Shown here in pieces: positions 1 to 9,108 of a stretch of 49,252 nucleotides of DNA. Both the position numbers and the translations under genes were made by a program. This DNA comes from Lachnospiraceae bacterium (GTDB lineage Bacteria; Bacillota; Clostridia; Lachnospirales; Lachnospiraceae). A model generated the notes under the pieces. It made no database searches and was not told the DNA's origin. It saw nothing but the letters and a program-made list of their open reading frames with translations. Location: positions 1 to 49,252 of the forward strand of contig JAGHER010000010.1 in NCBI GenBank assembly GCA_017889125.1, written 5' to 3'. Each line of letters opens with the position of its first letter. The stretch's first letter is position 1.

Positions 1-1065
1 ATAGTATCTTTGACTGCCCTGATTTGCCACAAAGTCTACCTCCAACTGTTTACGGACTCGATTCCCTTCTTTATTCTTATCGACAATCTCAACAATACCA
101 ACATCAACATTATAGCCTCGGATCAGCAGTTCATTATAAACGATATTCTCCATAATATGGGTAGGCTCCTGCTGTCTGAAATTAAGCCGGGCATTTCGCA
201 GGCCTAAATCTGTAAAATAGTATTTCAAATTCGCACCGATATATTTTCTTCCCTTAATATCATATCTGCTGGCCTTAGAAATCAAAAAAGCATCTGCCAA
301 ATAATTGATATGGTTGGAAATGGTTTTATTTGAATAAGTCATCTGGCGTTCACTGGCAAACGTATTTGCTATTTTCGCCGGATTAGTCGGTGAGCCAATC
401 GAAAATGCAAGTACATCCACCAGAATACTGATTTCATCTGCGTTTTGAATCTTATTTCTTTCAATAACATCTTTCAGATAGACATTTGCAAAAATATTCT
501 TGAGATAATCCGCCTTCTGTCGTTCACTCCGGAAACCTGCGACTTGAGGCAGCCCTCCGTAGATCATGTACTCATCCCATGCGTCATCATAGTCTCCATC
601 ATAAACAGAATAGAACTCTGCGAAGGAGAGCGGATAAATCCTGATCTCATCACCTCTTCCGCGGAACTCGGTAACAATATCGCTGGAAAGGAATTTAGAG
701 TTGCTGCCAGTTACATATACATCAATATTGTTCATGCGGAGCAGGCTGTTCAGCACTTCCTCAAATCGCGGCATAAACTGCACTTCATCCAAAAGCAGAT
801 AATACTTTTCATCATCCTTCATTGCATTCTTGATATACTTGAAGCACTTCTTAGGATCCCTTAATTCTTCATTCTCTATGCCATCTAATGCAATTTCAAT
901 GATATGCTCCTTATCCACGCCATTCTCCAACAAAAATCTTTTAAATATGGTAAACAGCAAAAAGGATTTGCCGCATCTGCGAATACCGGTAATTACCTTT
1001 ATCATTCCGTTATCTTTTCGCTCTATTAGCTGCTGCAGGTAACCGTCTCTTTTAATTTCCATCAT
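1..1065 (-). CDS. ATP-binding protein, AAA/DUF4143 family (3' end cut by window edge)
   Basis: An open frame of 355 codons runs off the left edge without a stop. It begins at the first of two ATGs (MMEIK), preceded by AGGAGTGG. The Walker A motif GIRRCGKS is at residues 27-34 and the Walker B motif LLLDEVQ at about 90-96. A sensor-like VTGSNSKFLSSDI follows at about 118-130 and GGLP at about 170. This order is typical of the AAA ATPases with a C-terminal DUF4143 domain, usually about 400 aa, so perhaps 50 residues are missing. The family is widespread and its cellular role is poorly defined; it is sometimes linked to toxin-like or accessory modules. It has its own promoter and faces away from the glycan operon, which ends at 1263. 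Confidence 0.88.
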   Translation of the reverse strand, partial: MMEIKRDGYLQQLIERKDNGMIKVITGIRRCGKSFLLFTIFKRFLLENGVDKEHIIEIALDGIENEELRDPKKCFKYIKNAMKDDEKYYLLLDEVQFMPRFEEVLNSLLRMNNIDVYVTGSNSKFLSSDIVTEFRGRGDEIRIYPLSFAEFYSVYDGDYDDAWDEYMIYGGLPQVAGFRSERQKADYLKNIFANVYLKDVIERNKIQNADEISILVDVLAFSIGSPTNPAKIANTFASERQMTYSNKTISNHINYLADAFLISKASRYDIKGRKYIGANLKYYFTDLGLRNARLNFRQQEPTHIMENIVYNELLIRGYNVDVGIVEIVDKNKEGNRVRKQLEVDFVANQGSQRYY

Positions 1066-1080
1066 TCCACTCCTAATTTT

Positions 1081-1169
1081 CGTGCATATACACATTTTTT
1101 AGTAATCTTATTCTATCACATAATCCTCTTGATTCCAATATTCATTCCTATTTTATGTGTATTTGCACG
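1081..1169. repeat. 15-bp inverted repeat pair flanking the ATPase promoter
   Basis: Arms at 1081-1095 (CGTGCATATACACAT) and 1155-1169 (ATGTGTATTTGCACG) are reverse complements at 14 of 15 positions and are 59 bp apart. The promoter at 1110-1138 lies between them. The arrangement fits a repressor or looping site, or the ends of a small lost element; nothing else in the window shares the motif by eye. Confidence 0.6.
1110..1138 (-). promoter_or_regulatory. Sigma-A promoter of the DUF4143-type ATPase
   Basis: On the minus strand TTGGAA (1133-1138), a 17-nt spacer and TAGAAT (1110-1115). The expected start of transcription is about 40 nt before the ATG at 1065. Confidence 0.6.
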
Positions 1170-1182
1170 TTTTTATGTAATG

Positions 1183-1219
1183 AAAAAAGAGCCCGCCACC
1201 AAAATGATGACCGACTCTT
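1183..1219 (-). terminator. Terminator of the glycan utilisation operon
   Basis: On the minus strand AAGAGTC pairs with GGCTCTT (one G-U pair) around a loop, and the 3' arm runs into six Ts. It lies about 45 nt after the stop at 1263, as expected for the operon end. The loop is long, so confidence is moderate. Confidence 0.55.
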
Positions 1220-1262
1220 ACCCGCAGCAGTTCCCCCTACCGTGATTGATCTAAATCGAGAT

Positions 1263-2114
1263 TTACAAAAGCGCTTCCCCGCTTCCCATAATTTCCTTCA
1301 TCAAATAGCTATACTGTCTGACCATATCCTCGATGGCATAGCCTTTTCCACGGATCTCCTCTCGCCAAGCGCTCTCCCATTCCAGAGAAAAGTATCCCGT
1401 ATATCCAGCCTGCCGGATCTTCCTGACAATCTTTCTTATAGGAACATCTCCCTCTCCCAGTCTGGTATACTTCCAGCTGCTTCGATCGGGATCTGGCCAT
1501 GGCTGTCCATCTTTGATATGGACATGAACCAGATCTTTTCCCATATAACCTAAGGTTTCCTCCGGCTCCTCTCCGGCTTCCAGCGGATGCATAATGTCCC
1601 AGAGAAGCCGGACATTTCGAAATGGATATTCATTTAAAAGCTTTCTCTGCATTTTTCCTGTAGCGAATTCATCATGTGTTTCGATCCAGATCTGTGCCTG
1701 GCTGTTTTCCAGAATCTCGTCCGCCTCAATCATCCACCGAACCAGCCCGTCATAATCAATTTCCGGAACCTTATCTGACCAGAACCGGTGCCGGTTTCCC
1801 AGCATAATCCGCAGTCCCTGGCAGTGCAGAAGCTCTGCAATATGCGCGCACTGCTTCAGCTCTTCCAACCGTTTTTCATCATACCCGATCACCCGAACGC
1901 TGGTTCCCAGATCTGATACCCGAAGGCCGCCGTCACTGATTTTCCGGTAATTCTCCCGATATATTTGATCGGAAAGCTCCATTTTTGACCAGTCATGAAA
2001 GCCCAGCCGGATTTCCATGGCATCTATTTCATTTTCTCTGCAGATGCGCACTGCATCTTCCAGCTCCCAGTCCTGAAACGCCAGCGTACTGACCGCTAAA
2101 GGATTCTTCATCAT
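1263..2114 (-). CDS. Sugar phosphate isomerase/epimerase (TIM barrel, AP-endonuclease 2-like)
   Basis: This 283-aa protein has the xylose-isomerase-like TIM-barrel pattern. It starts MKNPLAVSTLAFQDW; probable metal ligands are the Glu in WIETHDE, the Asp in LLWDIMH, the His residues in VHVHIKD and the Glu in FSLEWE near the C-terminus. Members isomerise or epimerise ketoses, inositols or keto-acids in the cytosol; the substrate cannot be read from sequence. Two ATGs lie in tandem after AGAAGAAGAGA, so the start could be 2114 or 2111. It is the last gene of the operon, 10 nt after the 2-hydroxyacid dehydrogenase, and probably acts late in processing the sugar acid released by the upstream lyases and GH88 enzyme. 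Confidence 0.85.
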   Translation of the reverse strand: MMKNPLAVSTLAFQDWELEDAVRICRENEIDAMEIRLGFHDWSKMELSDQIYRENYRKISDGGLRVSDLGTSVRVIGYDEKRLEELKQCAHIAELLHCQGLRIMLGNRHRFWSDKVPEIDYDGLVRWMIEADEILENSQAQIWIETHDEFATGKMQRKLLNEYPFRNVRLLWDIMHPLEAGEEPEETLGYMGKDLVHVHIKDGQPWPDPDRSSWKYTRLGEGDVPIRKIVRKIRQAGYTGYFSLEWESAWREEIRGKGYAIEDMVRQYSYLMKEIMGSGEALL

Positions 2115-2124
2115 TCTCTTCTTC

Positions 2125-3126
2125 TCAGCCTCCCGTCATCCGCATTGCATACTCATATGGGATTCCATCTTGATAAGGCCTGCCCTCAAGGATTGCCTTT
2201 ATGTCCGCAGCCAGACGCAGCGTCACCTTTTCCCGCATGTCAAAGGTAGGGCCCGCCATATGGGGAAACAGCAGTACATTGGGCATTCTCCGAAGCTGGC
2301 TATCTTCGGGAAGAGGCTCCTGATGATATACATCCAGAATCGCATAAAAACGGCCCGTCCGCAGCTCCTCCATCAAATCCTCTTCCACCACGATTCCGGC
2401 CCTGGCTGTATTGACAAGCAGCGCGCCTGGACGGATTCTTCGGAGCAGATCCCGGGTAATGCTGTTTCGCGTCTCCTGATTCAGGGCGCTGTGCAGGGAA
2501 ATCACATCACAGGTTTCAAAGATTTCTTCCCTGCTTGCAATCCGTACGCCTTTTTCAGCGGCCTCCTCCGGTGTAATATACTGGGATGCAACCAGAATAT
2601 CTGCGTCAAACCATCTCAGCAGCTCCAGATAATATTTGGCAATCGCTCCATAGCCCACAATCCCGATTTTCTTTCCGATCAGCCCGGAATTTGTGCCGGG
2701 CGTTCTTCGCCATCCGCCATTTCTCATTGAAGTGATTTCTTCATCAAGCTTCCGCAGTGCCAGCAGTGTGTAAGCCAAAGCTCCCTCGGCTACGCTTTTC
2801 GCAAAAAGATCATTTCCGCTGAGAACGATAATCCCCCGGTCATATTCCTCTTTGCAGACCATTGTGGCCACTGTTCCGCCTGTATGCGCATGGATTTTCA
2901 GGCGGTTTGCCGCCTTCAGCACATCCTCATCGACCCTTGGCGTCTGCCATCCCGTTACAAGGATATCCACATCCCGGATATGCGCAATCAATTCCTCCTT
3001 CGTAAAGGCCTGCCTGCCCACAGCATTGTACTCAACTTCTCCCAGCTCCTCTAAAGCCGCCTTTGCTGCCGGGGTAAAAAAACTCTCCTTTACCTCGCCG
3101 TCCCCTACGGTAACCAGGATTTTCAT
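2125..3126 (-). CDS. D-2-hydroxyacid dehydrogenase (NAD-dependent, phosphoglycerate-dehydrogenase-like)
   Basis: The 333-aa protein has the two-lobed layout of D-isomer-specific 2-hydroxyacid dehydrogenases. The Rossmann motif GKKIGIVGYGAIAKYYLE lies at about 150-170. The catalytic set is Arg in VNTARAG, Glu in DVYHQEPLP and His in LFPHMAG, all present. The family interconverts 2-keto and D-2-hydroxy acids with NAD(P)H. In this operon it may reduce or oxidise a keto-sugar acid derived from uronate residues; that role is inferred from neighbours only. The ATG follows AAGGGGG and sits 13 nt after the GH88 stop, so the genes are surely co-transcribed. Confidence 0.87.
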   Translation of the reverse strand: MKILVTVGDGEVKESFFTPAAKAALEELGEVEYNAVGRQAFTKEELIAHIRDVDILVTGWQTPRVDEDVLKAANRLKIHAHTGGTVATMVCKEEYDRGIIVLSGNDLFAKSVAEGALAYTLLALRKLDEEITSMRNGGWRRTPGTNSGLIGKKIGIVGYGAIAKYYLELLRWFDADILVASQYITPEEAAEKGVRIASREEIFETCDVISLHSALNQETRNSITRDLLRRIRPGALLVNTARAGIVVEEDLMEELRTGRFYAILDVYHQEPLPEDSQLRRMPNVLLFPHMAGPTFDMREKVTLRLAADIKAILEGRPYQDGIPYEYAMRMTGG

Positions 3127-3139
3127 TGCTTATGCCCCC

Positions 3140-4270
3140 TTACCAGATCTGCATTATATTGCCTTTCAGTTTCGTTATGGCCTCAATAAAATAATAATCG
3201 CCGTAAATAATGGGAATATGGCGGCCCGCTTCTCCATGATAACGTTCTGTACCCATCTGCAGGATGCCGTCCCTCTCCATATCCCAGTCGCAGAAATGCT
3301 TCTCCATGGCCTTCAAGATTTCCCCAGCCGCCGATTCGTACATTTCGCGTTCTGTCTCCGGCACATTGCGCGATAATTCAAGGAGCCCGCTGGCGGCAAT
3401 GGCGCCGGCAGTGGAATCGTAAATTACTGGTTCCTTTGGGCTGCGGAAATCACAGAGAGGCAGCCAATCTGTACACCTGACGCAGCAGATAAAATAATTG
3501 GCAATTTTTCTGGCTGCATCCAGATACCGCATGTCTTTGGTGTGCTCATAGCTGATGGTAAAACCGTAAAGCCCCCAGGCCTGTCCTCTGCTCCAGGAAG
3601 ACCCTTTTTCGTATCCCTGCCCGCCAAGATTATCCAGCTCTTCTCCGGTCTTTGGATCATACACCACAATATGCCTGCAGCTTCCATCTCCCCGCAGATG
3701 ATGCTTCATGGTCTTATTCGCATGCCGCACTGCTATGTACGAAAAACGCGGATCGCCCGTCTCCTCGGAAGCCCAGTACAGCAGCGCCAGATTCATCATG
3801 CTGTCAATAATGGCCCAGCCGATATTCTGCTCATTGTTCCGCTCATTCCATGCCCGGATATAGTTTCCCTCCACATTAAACCGGCCAGCCAAAAGATTGG
3901 CGGCAATCAGCGCACGGACTCTGGACTGAGGATTTCCCGTCAGACGGTAATCCAGACCGGCAGAAATATGCCACATAAATCCCACATCATGATGGAGTCC
4001 GTCAAATTCACGAAAAGCATGATCCAGCGTCTGTTCCGCCCTCTCCGCCGTTCCCCGGTAAATGCTTTCCCCCGTTTCCCTGTACATCAGCCACAGAAGT
4101 CCCGCCCAGAACCCGTTGGTCCATTTGCAGATATTGTCCCGGTAATCATTAAACCGGCCATCTATGCTGGTATAAGGGATGTTTTCTGTATTCCGCAAAA
4201 CTACGGCACTCATCTTCTGCTGAATCTTTTCAAAAGTCTGCTCTGCAAATCCCTTTAACTCATCGCTCAT
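3140..4270 (-). CDS. Glycoside hydrolase family 88, unsaturated uronyl hydrolase
   Basis: 376 aa, the usual length for GH88. It carries the family landmarks HHDVGFMWH, with the first catalytic Asp, NIGWAIIDSMMNLALLYWAS, with the second, and GSSWSRGQAWGLYGF. GH88 enzymes hydrate the 4,5-double bond of the unsaturated uronic acid left at the non-reducing end by polysaccharide lyases, so that the sugar falls off and opens to a keto-acid. No signal peptide is visible, so it acts in the cytosol on imported oligosaccharides, in keeping with the two lyases and the ABC importer in the same operon. It starts at an ATG after GCAGGAGGGAG. Chondroitin, hyaluronan or heparan-type substrates are all possible. 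Confidence 0.92.
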   Translation of the reverse strand: MSDELKGFAEQTFEKIQQKMSAVVLRNTENIPYTSIDGRFNDYRDNICKWTNGFWAGLLWLMYRETGESIYRGTAERAEQTLDHAFREFDGLHHDVGFMWHISAGLDYRLTGNPQSRVRALIAANLLAGRFNVEGNYIRAWNERNNEQNIGWAIIDSMMNLALLYWASEETGDPRFSYIAVRHANKTMKHHLRGDGSCRHIVVYDPKTGEELDNLGGQGYEKGSSWSRGQAWGLYGFTISYEHTKDMRYLDAARKIANYFICCVRCTDWLPLCDFRSPKEPVIYDSTAGAIAASGLLELSRNVPETEREMYESAAGEILKAMEKHFCDWDMERDGILQMGTERYHGEAGRHIPIIYGDYYFIEAITKLKGNIMQIW

Positions 4271-4321
4271 GCTTCTCCCTCCTGCTGCCTTCCAAAAACT
4301 TCTTGTACCCGGCTGACAGGA

Positions 4322-5056
4322 TCAGATAAACGCCTGTCCTCCATTGATCTGGATAATCTCGCCGGTGAGGAAAGAAGCTTTTTCCGAAGCCAGAAATTCA
4401 ATAACCGAAGCTACCTCTGATGCCTGTCCCAGGCGCTTCATGACAATATTTTCCTTCCAGGATTCCATAACCTCACGCTTCGTTGCCGCATGGAAATCCG
4501 TATCAATGGTTCCCGGCGATACAGCATTCACGCGGATTCCGTATTCCGCCAGATCCTTTGCCAGAGCGCGGGTCAGCCCTTCAATTGCCGCCTTTCCGGC
4601 TGCGTAGATTCCTGCACCGGGCCCTCCTCCAGAGGTAACCGCAATGGTGCTGAAATTGATAATCGAAGGATGGGAGCCTTTTTTCAAAAGGGGGATCGCC
4701 GCCCGTGAGGCAAAAAACGCACTGTCAAAATTCAGAGCCATAACCTTCCGCATAAATGCAGTTTCCATGCCCTCAAACCGCTGTCTTCCGCCAAGTCCAC
4801 CTACATTATTAACCAGCACATCCAGTGAATCGTACTTTTCCGCAATCTCGGCAAAGCAGCGGTTTACCTCCTCCTCGTTCATGGAATCTGCATAGATAAA
4901 TTCATTTTTTATTCCCTTTTCCTCCAGCTCTTTTTGCGCCGTCTGGGCTGCCTCACGGTCAATTCCAGTGATAATAATCTCATATCCCGCCTGCCCAAGA
5001 GCTATTGCTGTGCTCAGGCCAATTCCTCTGGTTCCTCCAGTAATTACTGCTCTCAT
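4322..5056 (-). CDS. SDR family oxidoreductase (FabG/KduD-like)
   Basis: A 244-aa classical short-chain dehydrogenase: TGGTRGIGLSTA near residues 6-17 binds the cofactor, NNVGG is the NNAG equivalent, and YAAGK is the catalytic YxxxK. The ending SFLTGEIIQINGG is typical. In uronate catabolism an SDR (KduD or DhuD) reduces the keto-acid formed after GH88 action to 2-keto-3-deoxygluconate. That job fits the position here but is an inference, because SDR substrate cannot be told from motifs. The ATG follows AAAGGAGAAGAG. Upstream lies a 115-bp intergenic repeat rather than a promoter. Confidence 0.88.
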   Translation of the reverse strand: MRAVITGGTRGIGLSTAIALGQAGYEIIITGIDREAAQTAQKELEEKGIKNEFIYADSMNEEEVNRCFAEIAEKYDSLDVLVNNVGGLGGRQRFEGMETAFMRKVMALNFDSAFFASRAAIPLLKKGSHPSIINFSTIAVTSGGGPGAGIYAAGKAAIEGLTRALAKDLAEYGIRVNAVSPGTIDTDFHAATKREVMESWKENIVMKRLGQASEVASVIEFLASEKASFLTGEIIQINGGQAFI

Positions 5057-5091
5057 TGTACTCTTCTCCTTTTTATTCGTATTGTTTATTT

Positions 5092-5206
5092 ACTCTGAAA
5101 ATCCTGCCGCCGAATAGGCGGCATGTATTCAGGGATGCCCCATGCGCCCGCCAAATTTTCATGGATTGGTGGTGCACCCGCCTGCCGGGCGCATGTAGGT
5201 TTACTC
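5092..5206. repeat. Intergenic repeat element, copy A
   Basis: This 115-bp segment recurs at 20191-20309 with about 88% identity by eye, including an identical 34-bp core (5120-5153). Inside are CCGCC-GAATA-GGCGG (5107-5121) and a perfect 10-bp inverted repeat CATGCGCCCG/CGGGCGCATG. On the minus strand it begins at the last codons of the heparinase gene, supplying its TAA stop, and ends just before the next gene. It looks like a dispersed structured element of the REP or MITE kind. It is also transcribed within the operon, so it might affect mRNA processing. Confidence 0.75.
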
Positions 5207-7129
5207 TGATTCTTCCTGGGCCTGCTGGCAATTATCACAGGCTTCCAGTTTCATCCGGTAACAGGGATCCATGTCCTCGCTTCGGATCAGAATCGTGCTG
5301 CGTACCCGGTTTACCGGGTTATCCATGGTTTTTAGCAGATACAGCTCCTGCCCATCGGCAAGCGCTATGGTAATCTTAAGTTTCACTGCCTTCCCAAATC
5401 CCCATAAGACAATTTCCTTATCCTTCGTCTTCACTTTTCTGGTTTCCAGCACATGCTCGTATCCATTCCGCTTAAAGCCCAGAGAAGCCTCTTCCGTATC
5501 CAGCTGATGCTTAAGCCGGATATCCCCTTCCAGATGGAAGACGTAATCATATATTCCTTCCCGTCCGCCGCTTACCTGAAAGGTATCCATCACTGTCTCC
5601 TCTGTGATTTCAACCTTTCGACAATAATCAATCCCTTCATAAACATCCTTTGCTTTCGCCGCAATCCTGTCTTCGCCATAATCCAGGCATTCTCCCGGAT
5701 GAACAGAGGTGATGTCCTCTCCCTGGAAACACACCGTATTATGGGAAAGGGTTTTTCGATGCCATTCGTTGCAAAGCCTGGACTGGTATCCTGCATTGGA
5801 AAGGTCTCTGGTTATCCGCTGTCCGCCGCACATGATTTCCAGCGTCATAATATCCGGATGGGCATGGGATTTTCCGTTTAATCCATATTTCATGAATACA
5901 TTCCATTTTTTATTTCTCAGCATAACGAAATTGGATTTGGGGAAATTCATGGAAGTCTGCTCGACCGGCGTGAAATCCTGATAATCAAAATCAAGATTAA
6001 AAAGAAGCTGTTCCAGGCATACCTTATTCTGGCAGTAATAGGGCTCCGACAGCGGGAGCGGCGTTCTTGGTTCTCCAGATGCTTCAATCAGCTTCGTCAG
6101 ATTTCCTACCGCACTCTTTTCGCCAAAAGCTCGGGCGGCTGTGTGGTAGACGTAGCTGAAGGTGCGGAGATTTAAGTTTGGCCAGCCGTCATTGGGCGTC
6201 GGAAAATACTGATTATCAAAGGCATATTGATATGCCCGGATAAACATGGATTCAAAAATCCTGCTGCTTTCTTCCCCAAATTCATAATCATAGATTTTGC
6301 TGAACAAAAACAGGCTGGAAACGCCCTCCAGAAGGAAAAAGTTATAATGAATCGATCCCTCATACCAGAAGAAATCCTCTGTAACGCCTTTTTTCAGCTG
6401 CTCCCGGATATTGTATTGGCTCTTAAAGGCGAACTCAATCATCTCCTGATCTTGAAAGGCAAGTCCCATAACGCCAATGGCCGCCAGGTCCCAGCAGCTA
6501 ATGTTATGAATGGCAGTTACCTGCGGGGCGAGAAGGGCAAACATCTCCCGAAACATGCACTGGTAAACCATCTGAAGCCACTCCGGATCCAGATCCTTTC
6601 TCAGGATTTCGATTGTCTGTACAAACCGGATTGCCACAATGGCTTCATTCAGCCCCTGAGGCATCATCCTTCCGCATCCCCAGGGCATATCCTCATATGT
6701 ATCTGACGTGAGGTTTTCCTTATTATGCAAGACAAACTGCGAATAATTCCGAGCGTAAAAATCGATCACCGAAACGGCATAATCCAAATATTTTCGATCC
6801 TTCGTTGCCCGATATACTGCCGCTGATACCAGCGCCATGACCACTGCCCGGTTTCGGTAAAAGCAAACCCAAACGCCATCAAGAATCTCATTCTTATACA
6901 CCTTGTGACAAATCTCACATTGATGGTCATGGGGGTAATGAGGATCAAAAATCAGCCTTCCGCCGTCATCATCGCAAAAATAATAATGCCCCCACCGGCT
7001 CATTTTCTCGGGAGAATCGGAAAAGTCCGGCATGAAGGCATCCACATCCGCTTTCATTGCCTTTACTATTTCCCGATTTTCCTCGGTCGCAAGGATAAGC
7101 TCCTCAAACCGTTTATTTACATACTCCAT
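5201..7129 (-). CDS. Heparinase II/III family polysaccharide lyase (first of two)
   Basis: 642 aa. The N-terminal half is an alpha/alpha-toroid with HNISCWDLAA (about 200) and YEGSIHYNFFLLEG, positions where this fold carries catalytic Asn/His and Tyr residues. The C-terminal half is the heparinase II/III beta-sandwich with GKSHAHPDIMTLE and WHRKTLSHNTV. Such enzymes cleave uronic-acid polymers by beta-elimination, giving 4,5-unsaturated ends for GH88. No signal peptide is seen, so it probably works on imported oligosaccharides. A Cys motif, CEICHKVY, near residue 72 is unusual and might bind metal. It starts with ATG after AAGGGGAATCTC, 17 nt after the other lyase. The exact PL family (12, 15, 21, 33 or other) cannot be assigned by eye. 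Confidence 0.86.
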   Translation of the reverse strand: MEYVNKRFEELILATEENREIVKAMKADVDAFMPDFSDSPEKMSRWGHYYFCDDDGGRLIFDPHYPHDHQCEICHKVYKNEILDGVWVCFYRNRAVVMALVSAAVYRATKDRKYLDYAVSVIDFYARNYSQFVLHNKENLTSDTYEDMPWGCGRMMPQGLNEAIVAIRFVQTIEILRKDLDPEWLQMVYQCMFREMFALLAPQVTAIHNISCWDLAAIGVMGLAFQDQEMIEFAFKSQYNIREQLKKGVTEDFFWYEGSIHYNFFLLEGVSSLFLFSKIYDYEFGEESSRIFESMFIRAYQYAFDNQYFPTPNDGWPNLNLRTFSYVYHTAARAFGEKSAVGNLTKLIEASGEPRTPLPLSEPYYCQNKVCLEQLLFNLDFDYQDFTPVEQTSMNFPKSNFVMLRNKKWNVFMKYGLNGKSHAHPDIMTLEIMCGGQRITRDLSNAGYQSRLCNEWHRKTLSHNTVCFQGEDITSVHPGECLDYGEDRIAAKAKDVYEGIDYCRKVEITEETVMDTFQVSGGREGIYDYVFHLEGDIRLKHQLDTEEASLGFKRNGYEHVLETRKVKTKDKEIVLWGFGKAVKLKITIALADGQELYLLKTMDNPVNRVRSTILIRSEDMDPCYRMKLEACDNCQQAQEESE

Positions 7130-7146
7130 GAGATTCCCCTTTCTTC

Positions 7147-9108
7147 CTAAGCATAATACTTCTTAACCACTCCCTGCCTATCCTCAACCGTAATCTCCAC
7201 CGGATACAGCTCTTCATCCTCCGCAGGCCTGCAGCAGATCTGATAGACTTTCCCATTCTGCCTGATTCTCAGCCCATCCTCCTCCATCCAGACCTCAGAA
7301 CATTCTTCGGCAAAAGAAAAACATTCATAAAAAATCTGTGCCCGTTCTTTGCTGTGTGACTCCGTAACCAATGTCTGTATGTCCGTCCGGCAGACCTTAT
7401 CCGGCTCCTGGCTGGTCATAATGCTTTCCACTTTCTGCCCGTAAGTTTTCCACTGAACGCCGCGGTCAGAAAACACCTGATATACCAGCGGGTCTGACTC
7501 CATCTCGTAAACAAAATGCCCCAGTCCTTTTTCCACAGCCTTTTTATCTGTATTGCAGATCAGACTGTAAATATGCTCCGTATCGCTTCTGCATACATCT
7601 ACAAAAACCCAGAATTTCAATCCATCGGTGAACAAAAGACGGCTGACCTCCTTCATGTTCAATGCCGAAGGATAAATCCCTGACGTTTCTCCCCGGTAAA
7701 TCACGATACTTCCATCCATTTTCACCTTAGCTGTCCCGACATAGTTTTCCGGAGCAAACTGCCCCTTCTCCAGCCGCATCCTTACACTGCTCATATACGC
7801 ATCGTTTACATTTTCTGCATCCGTATATTGGCCATCCACCAAGACCACATTATGGTTATCCGGCATCAGATTTCGATTATATCCATCTTCACAGGTAAAA
7901 AATTCGTTTCCTCTTGCAAAAATATAAGAAAGATTGTCCGGATGGTGATGGGATAAGCTGAGGCTGTCAAGCCCCTCTTCCTTCTGCAGATTCCATCCCG
8001 TATCCCACTGCTTCTTTCCTCCTGGACAGCCGCATTTTATGGTCAGCACTTTCCCGTCAATATTCCAGCTGTCCCGAATACCCAAAAGACCCAGATCTGG
8101 AAAATACCGTGCTTTAGGAAGTTCTTCCAGCTCCCGCTCCTGAACCTGCGGATCGTACCAGAGAAATTCAAAGGCTGCTTCCGGAAGGATTCCCGGCTTT
8201 ACCTTGCTCTCCCTGGCCTCCTCCATCAGAAATTGTTCCGTCACCAGATTCCCCATTTTCTGTGCGTAGCCATCTCCGTATTCTGCAGCGGTTTTGTAAT
8301 AAACACATGCCGTATGTCCGCTGTGCCGGTCATGACAATCTCCGTAATTTAACTGCTGCCGCAAATCCCCGCAGGACTGATACAACCGGTAATAAAAGGT
8401 ATTCTGCAGATAACTGCTAGTCTGAAAGTAATCAATTCCTTCCTGCATTTTCAGCAAGTGAGCATAAACAAACAGCCACATTCCGCCATAACGCCAATAG
8501 GTCACACCTTCATAGTTGGAACCATCCTCCGCCAAGAAGGAAAATACCCGGGAAAAGTTATCCTTTGCCTCATTGATATACCGCCCATCCTGAAGCACAT
8601 AGCCAGCCGCTGCCAGCCCGGTCATGTTGATCCAATTATGGTTCTGCCAGAAATTTGTTGACCATCCGCTTCCATAGGTCTGCCGTCGATACTGGTAAAT
8701 GATCTCTGCATGATGACGGATTTTTTCCAGAATGGATGCCCTCTCCTCCTCCAGCAGATCATCCTTCAGCCAATCATATCCCAGGGACAACCCAAACAAA
8801 ATCCAGGAAGCAGAAAGATCCACATTCACAAGATGGGCGTTCCCCCATTTTTCATAAGAAAGAACCGTCTGCATAAACCGCCTGGCATCTTCCAGGTATG
8901 TCTTTTGTCCGCTCAGCCGATAGGCCAGGGCCAGATTGACTATAGCAATGCCCATATACGTGGTGCTTTCCTTTGGGTGGACGGCAGGCAGCTGCATTTC
9001 CTTATACCGGCCTGCCTGGGCCAGCAGGCGTCCATACTGCTTTTTTCTTTTCCCTGTCAGCTCACCGAGGTAATCCTCCAATTCTCCAATAAAGATCAGC
9101 CTGCTCAC
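7147..9108 (-). CDS. Heparinase II/III family polysaccharide lyase (second of two)
   Basis: 653 aa from a GTG start. I chose GTG at 9108 because GGAGGATTCAAT precedes it and its bases overlap the upstream stop (GTGA overlap). A longer frame back to 9294 merely overlaps the previous gene. The toroid half has FWQNHNWINMTGLAA and DGSNYEGVTYWRYG; the beta-sandwich half has SLSHHHPDNLSYIF and PDNHNVVLVDG. Like its neighbour it should be a cytosolic beta-eliminating lyase for uronate-containing chains. The two lyases are only distantly similar, so they probably cut different linkages, sulfation states or chain lengths. Confidence 0.86.
   Translation of the reverse strand: MSRLIFIGELEDYLGELTGKRKKQYGRLLAQAGRYKEMQLPAVHPKESTTYMGIAIVNLALAYRLSGQKTYLEDARRFMQTVLSYEKWGNAHLVNVDLSASWILFGLSLGYDWLKDDLLEEERASILEKIRHHAEIIYQYRRQTYGSGWSTNFWQNHNWINMTGLAAAGYVLQDGRYINEAKDNFSRVFSFLAEDGSNYEGVTYWRYGGMWLFVYAHLLKMQEGIDYFQTSSYLQNTFYYRLYQSCGDLRQQLNYGDCHDRHSGHTACVYYKTAAEYGDGYAQKMGNLVTEQFLMEEARESKVKPGILPEAAFEFLWYDPQVQERELEELPKARYFPDLGLLGIRDSWNIDGKVLTIKCGCPGGKKQWDTGWNLQKEEGLDSLSLSHHHPDNLSYIFARGNEFFTCEDGYNRNLMPDNHNVVLVDGQYTDAENVNDAYMSSVRMRLEKGQFAPENYVGTAKVKMDGSIVIYRGETSGIYPSALNMKEVSRLLFTDGLKFWVFVDVCRSDTEHIYSLICNTDKKAVEKGLGHFVYEMESDPLVYQVFSDRGVQWKTYGQKVESIMTSQEPDKVCRTDIQTLVTESHSKERAQIFYECFSFAEECSEVWMEEDGLRIRQNGKVYQICCRPAEDEELYPVEITVEDRQGVVKKYYA

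Noticed and set aside
3542-4258. 238-codon plus-strand open frame
   Set aside because: Fully antisense to the GH88 gene, which has clear family motifs.
5056-5373. Plus-strand frames at both repeat copies share the peptide pattern HVFRDAPCAR
   Set aside because: The likeness comes from the DNA repeat itself; no ribosome site, and each frame continues antisense into the neighbouring gene.
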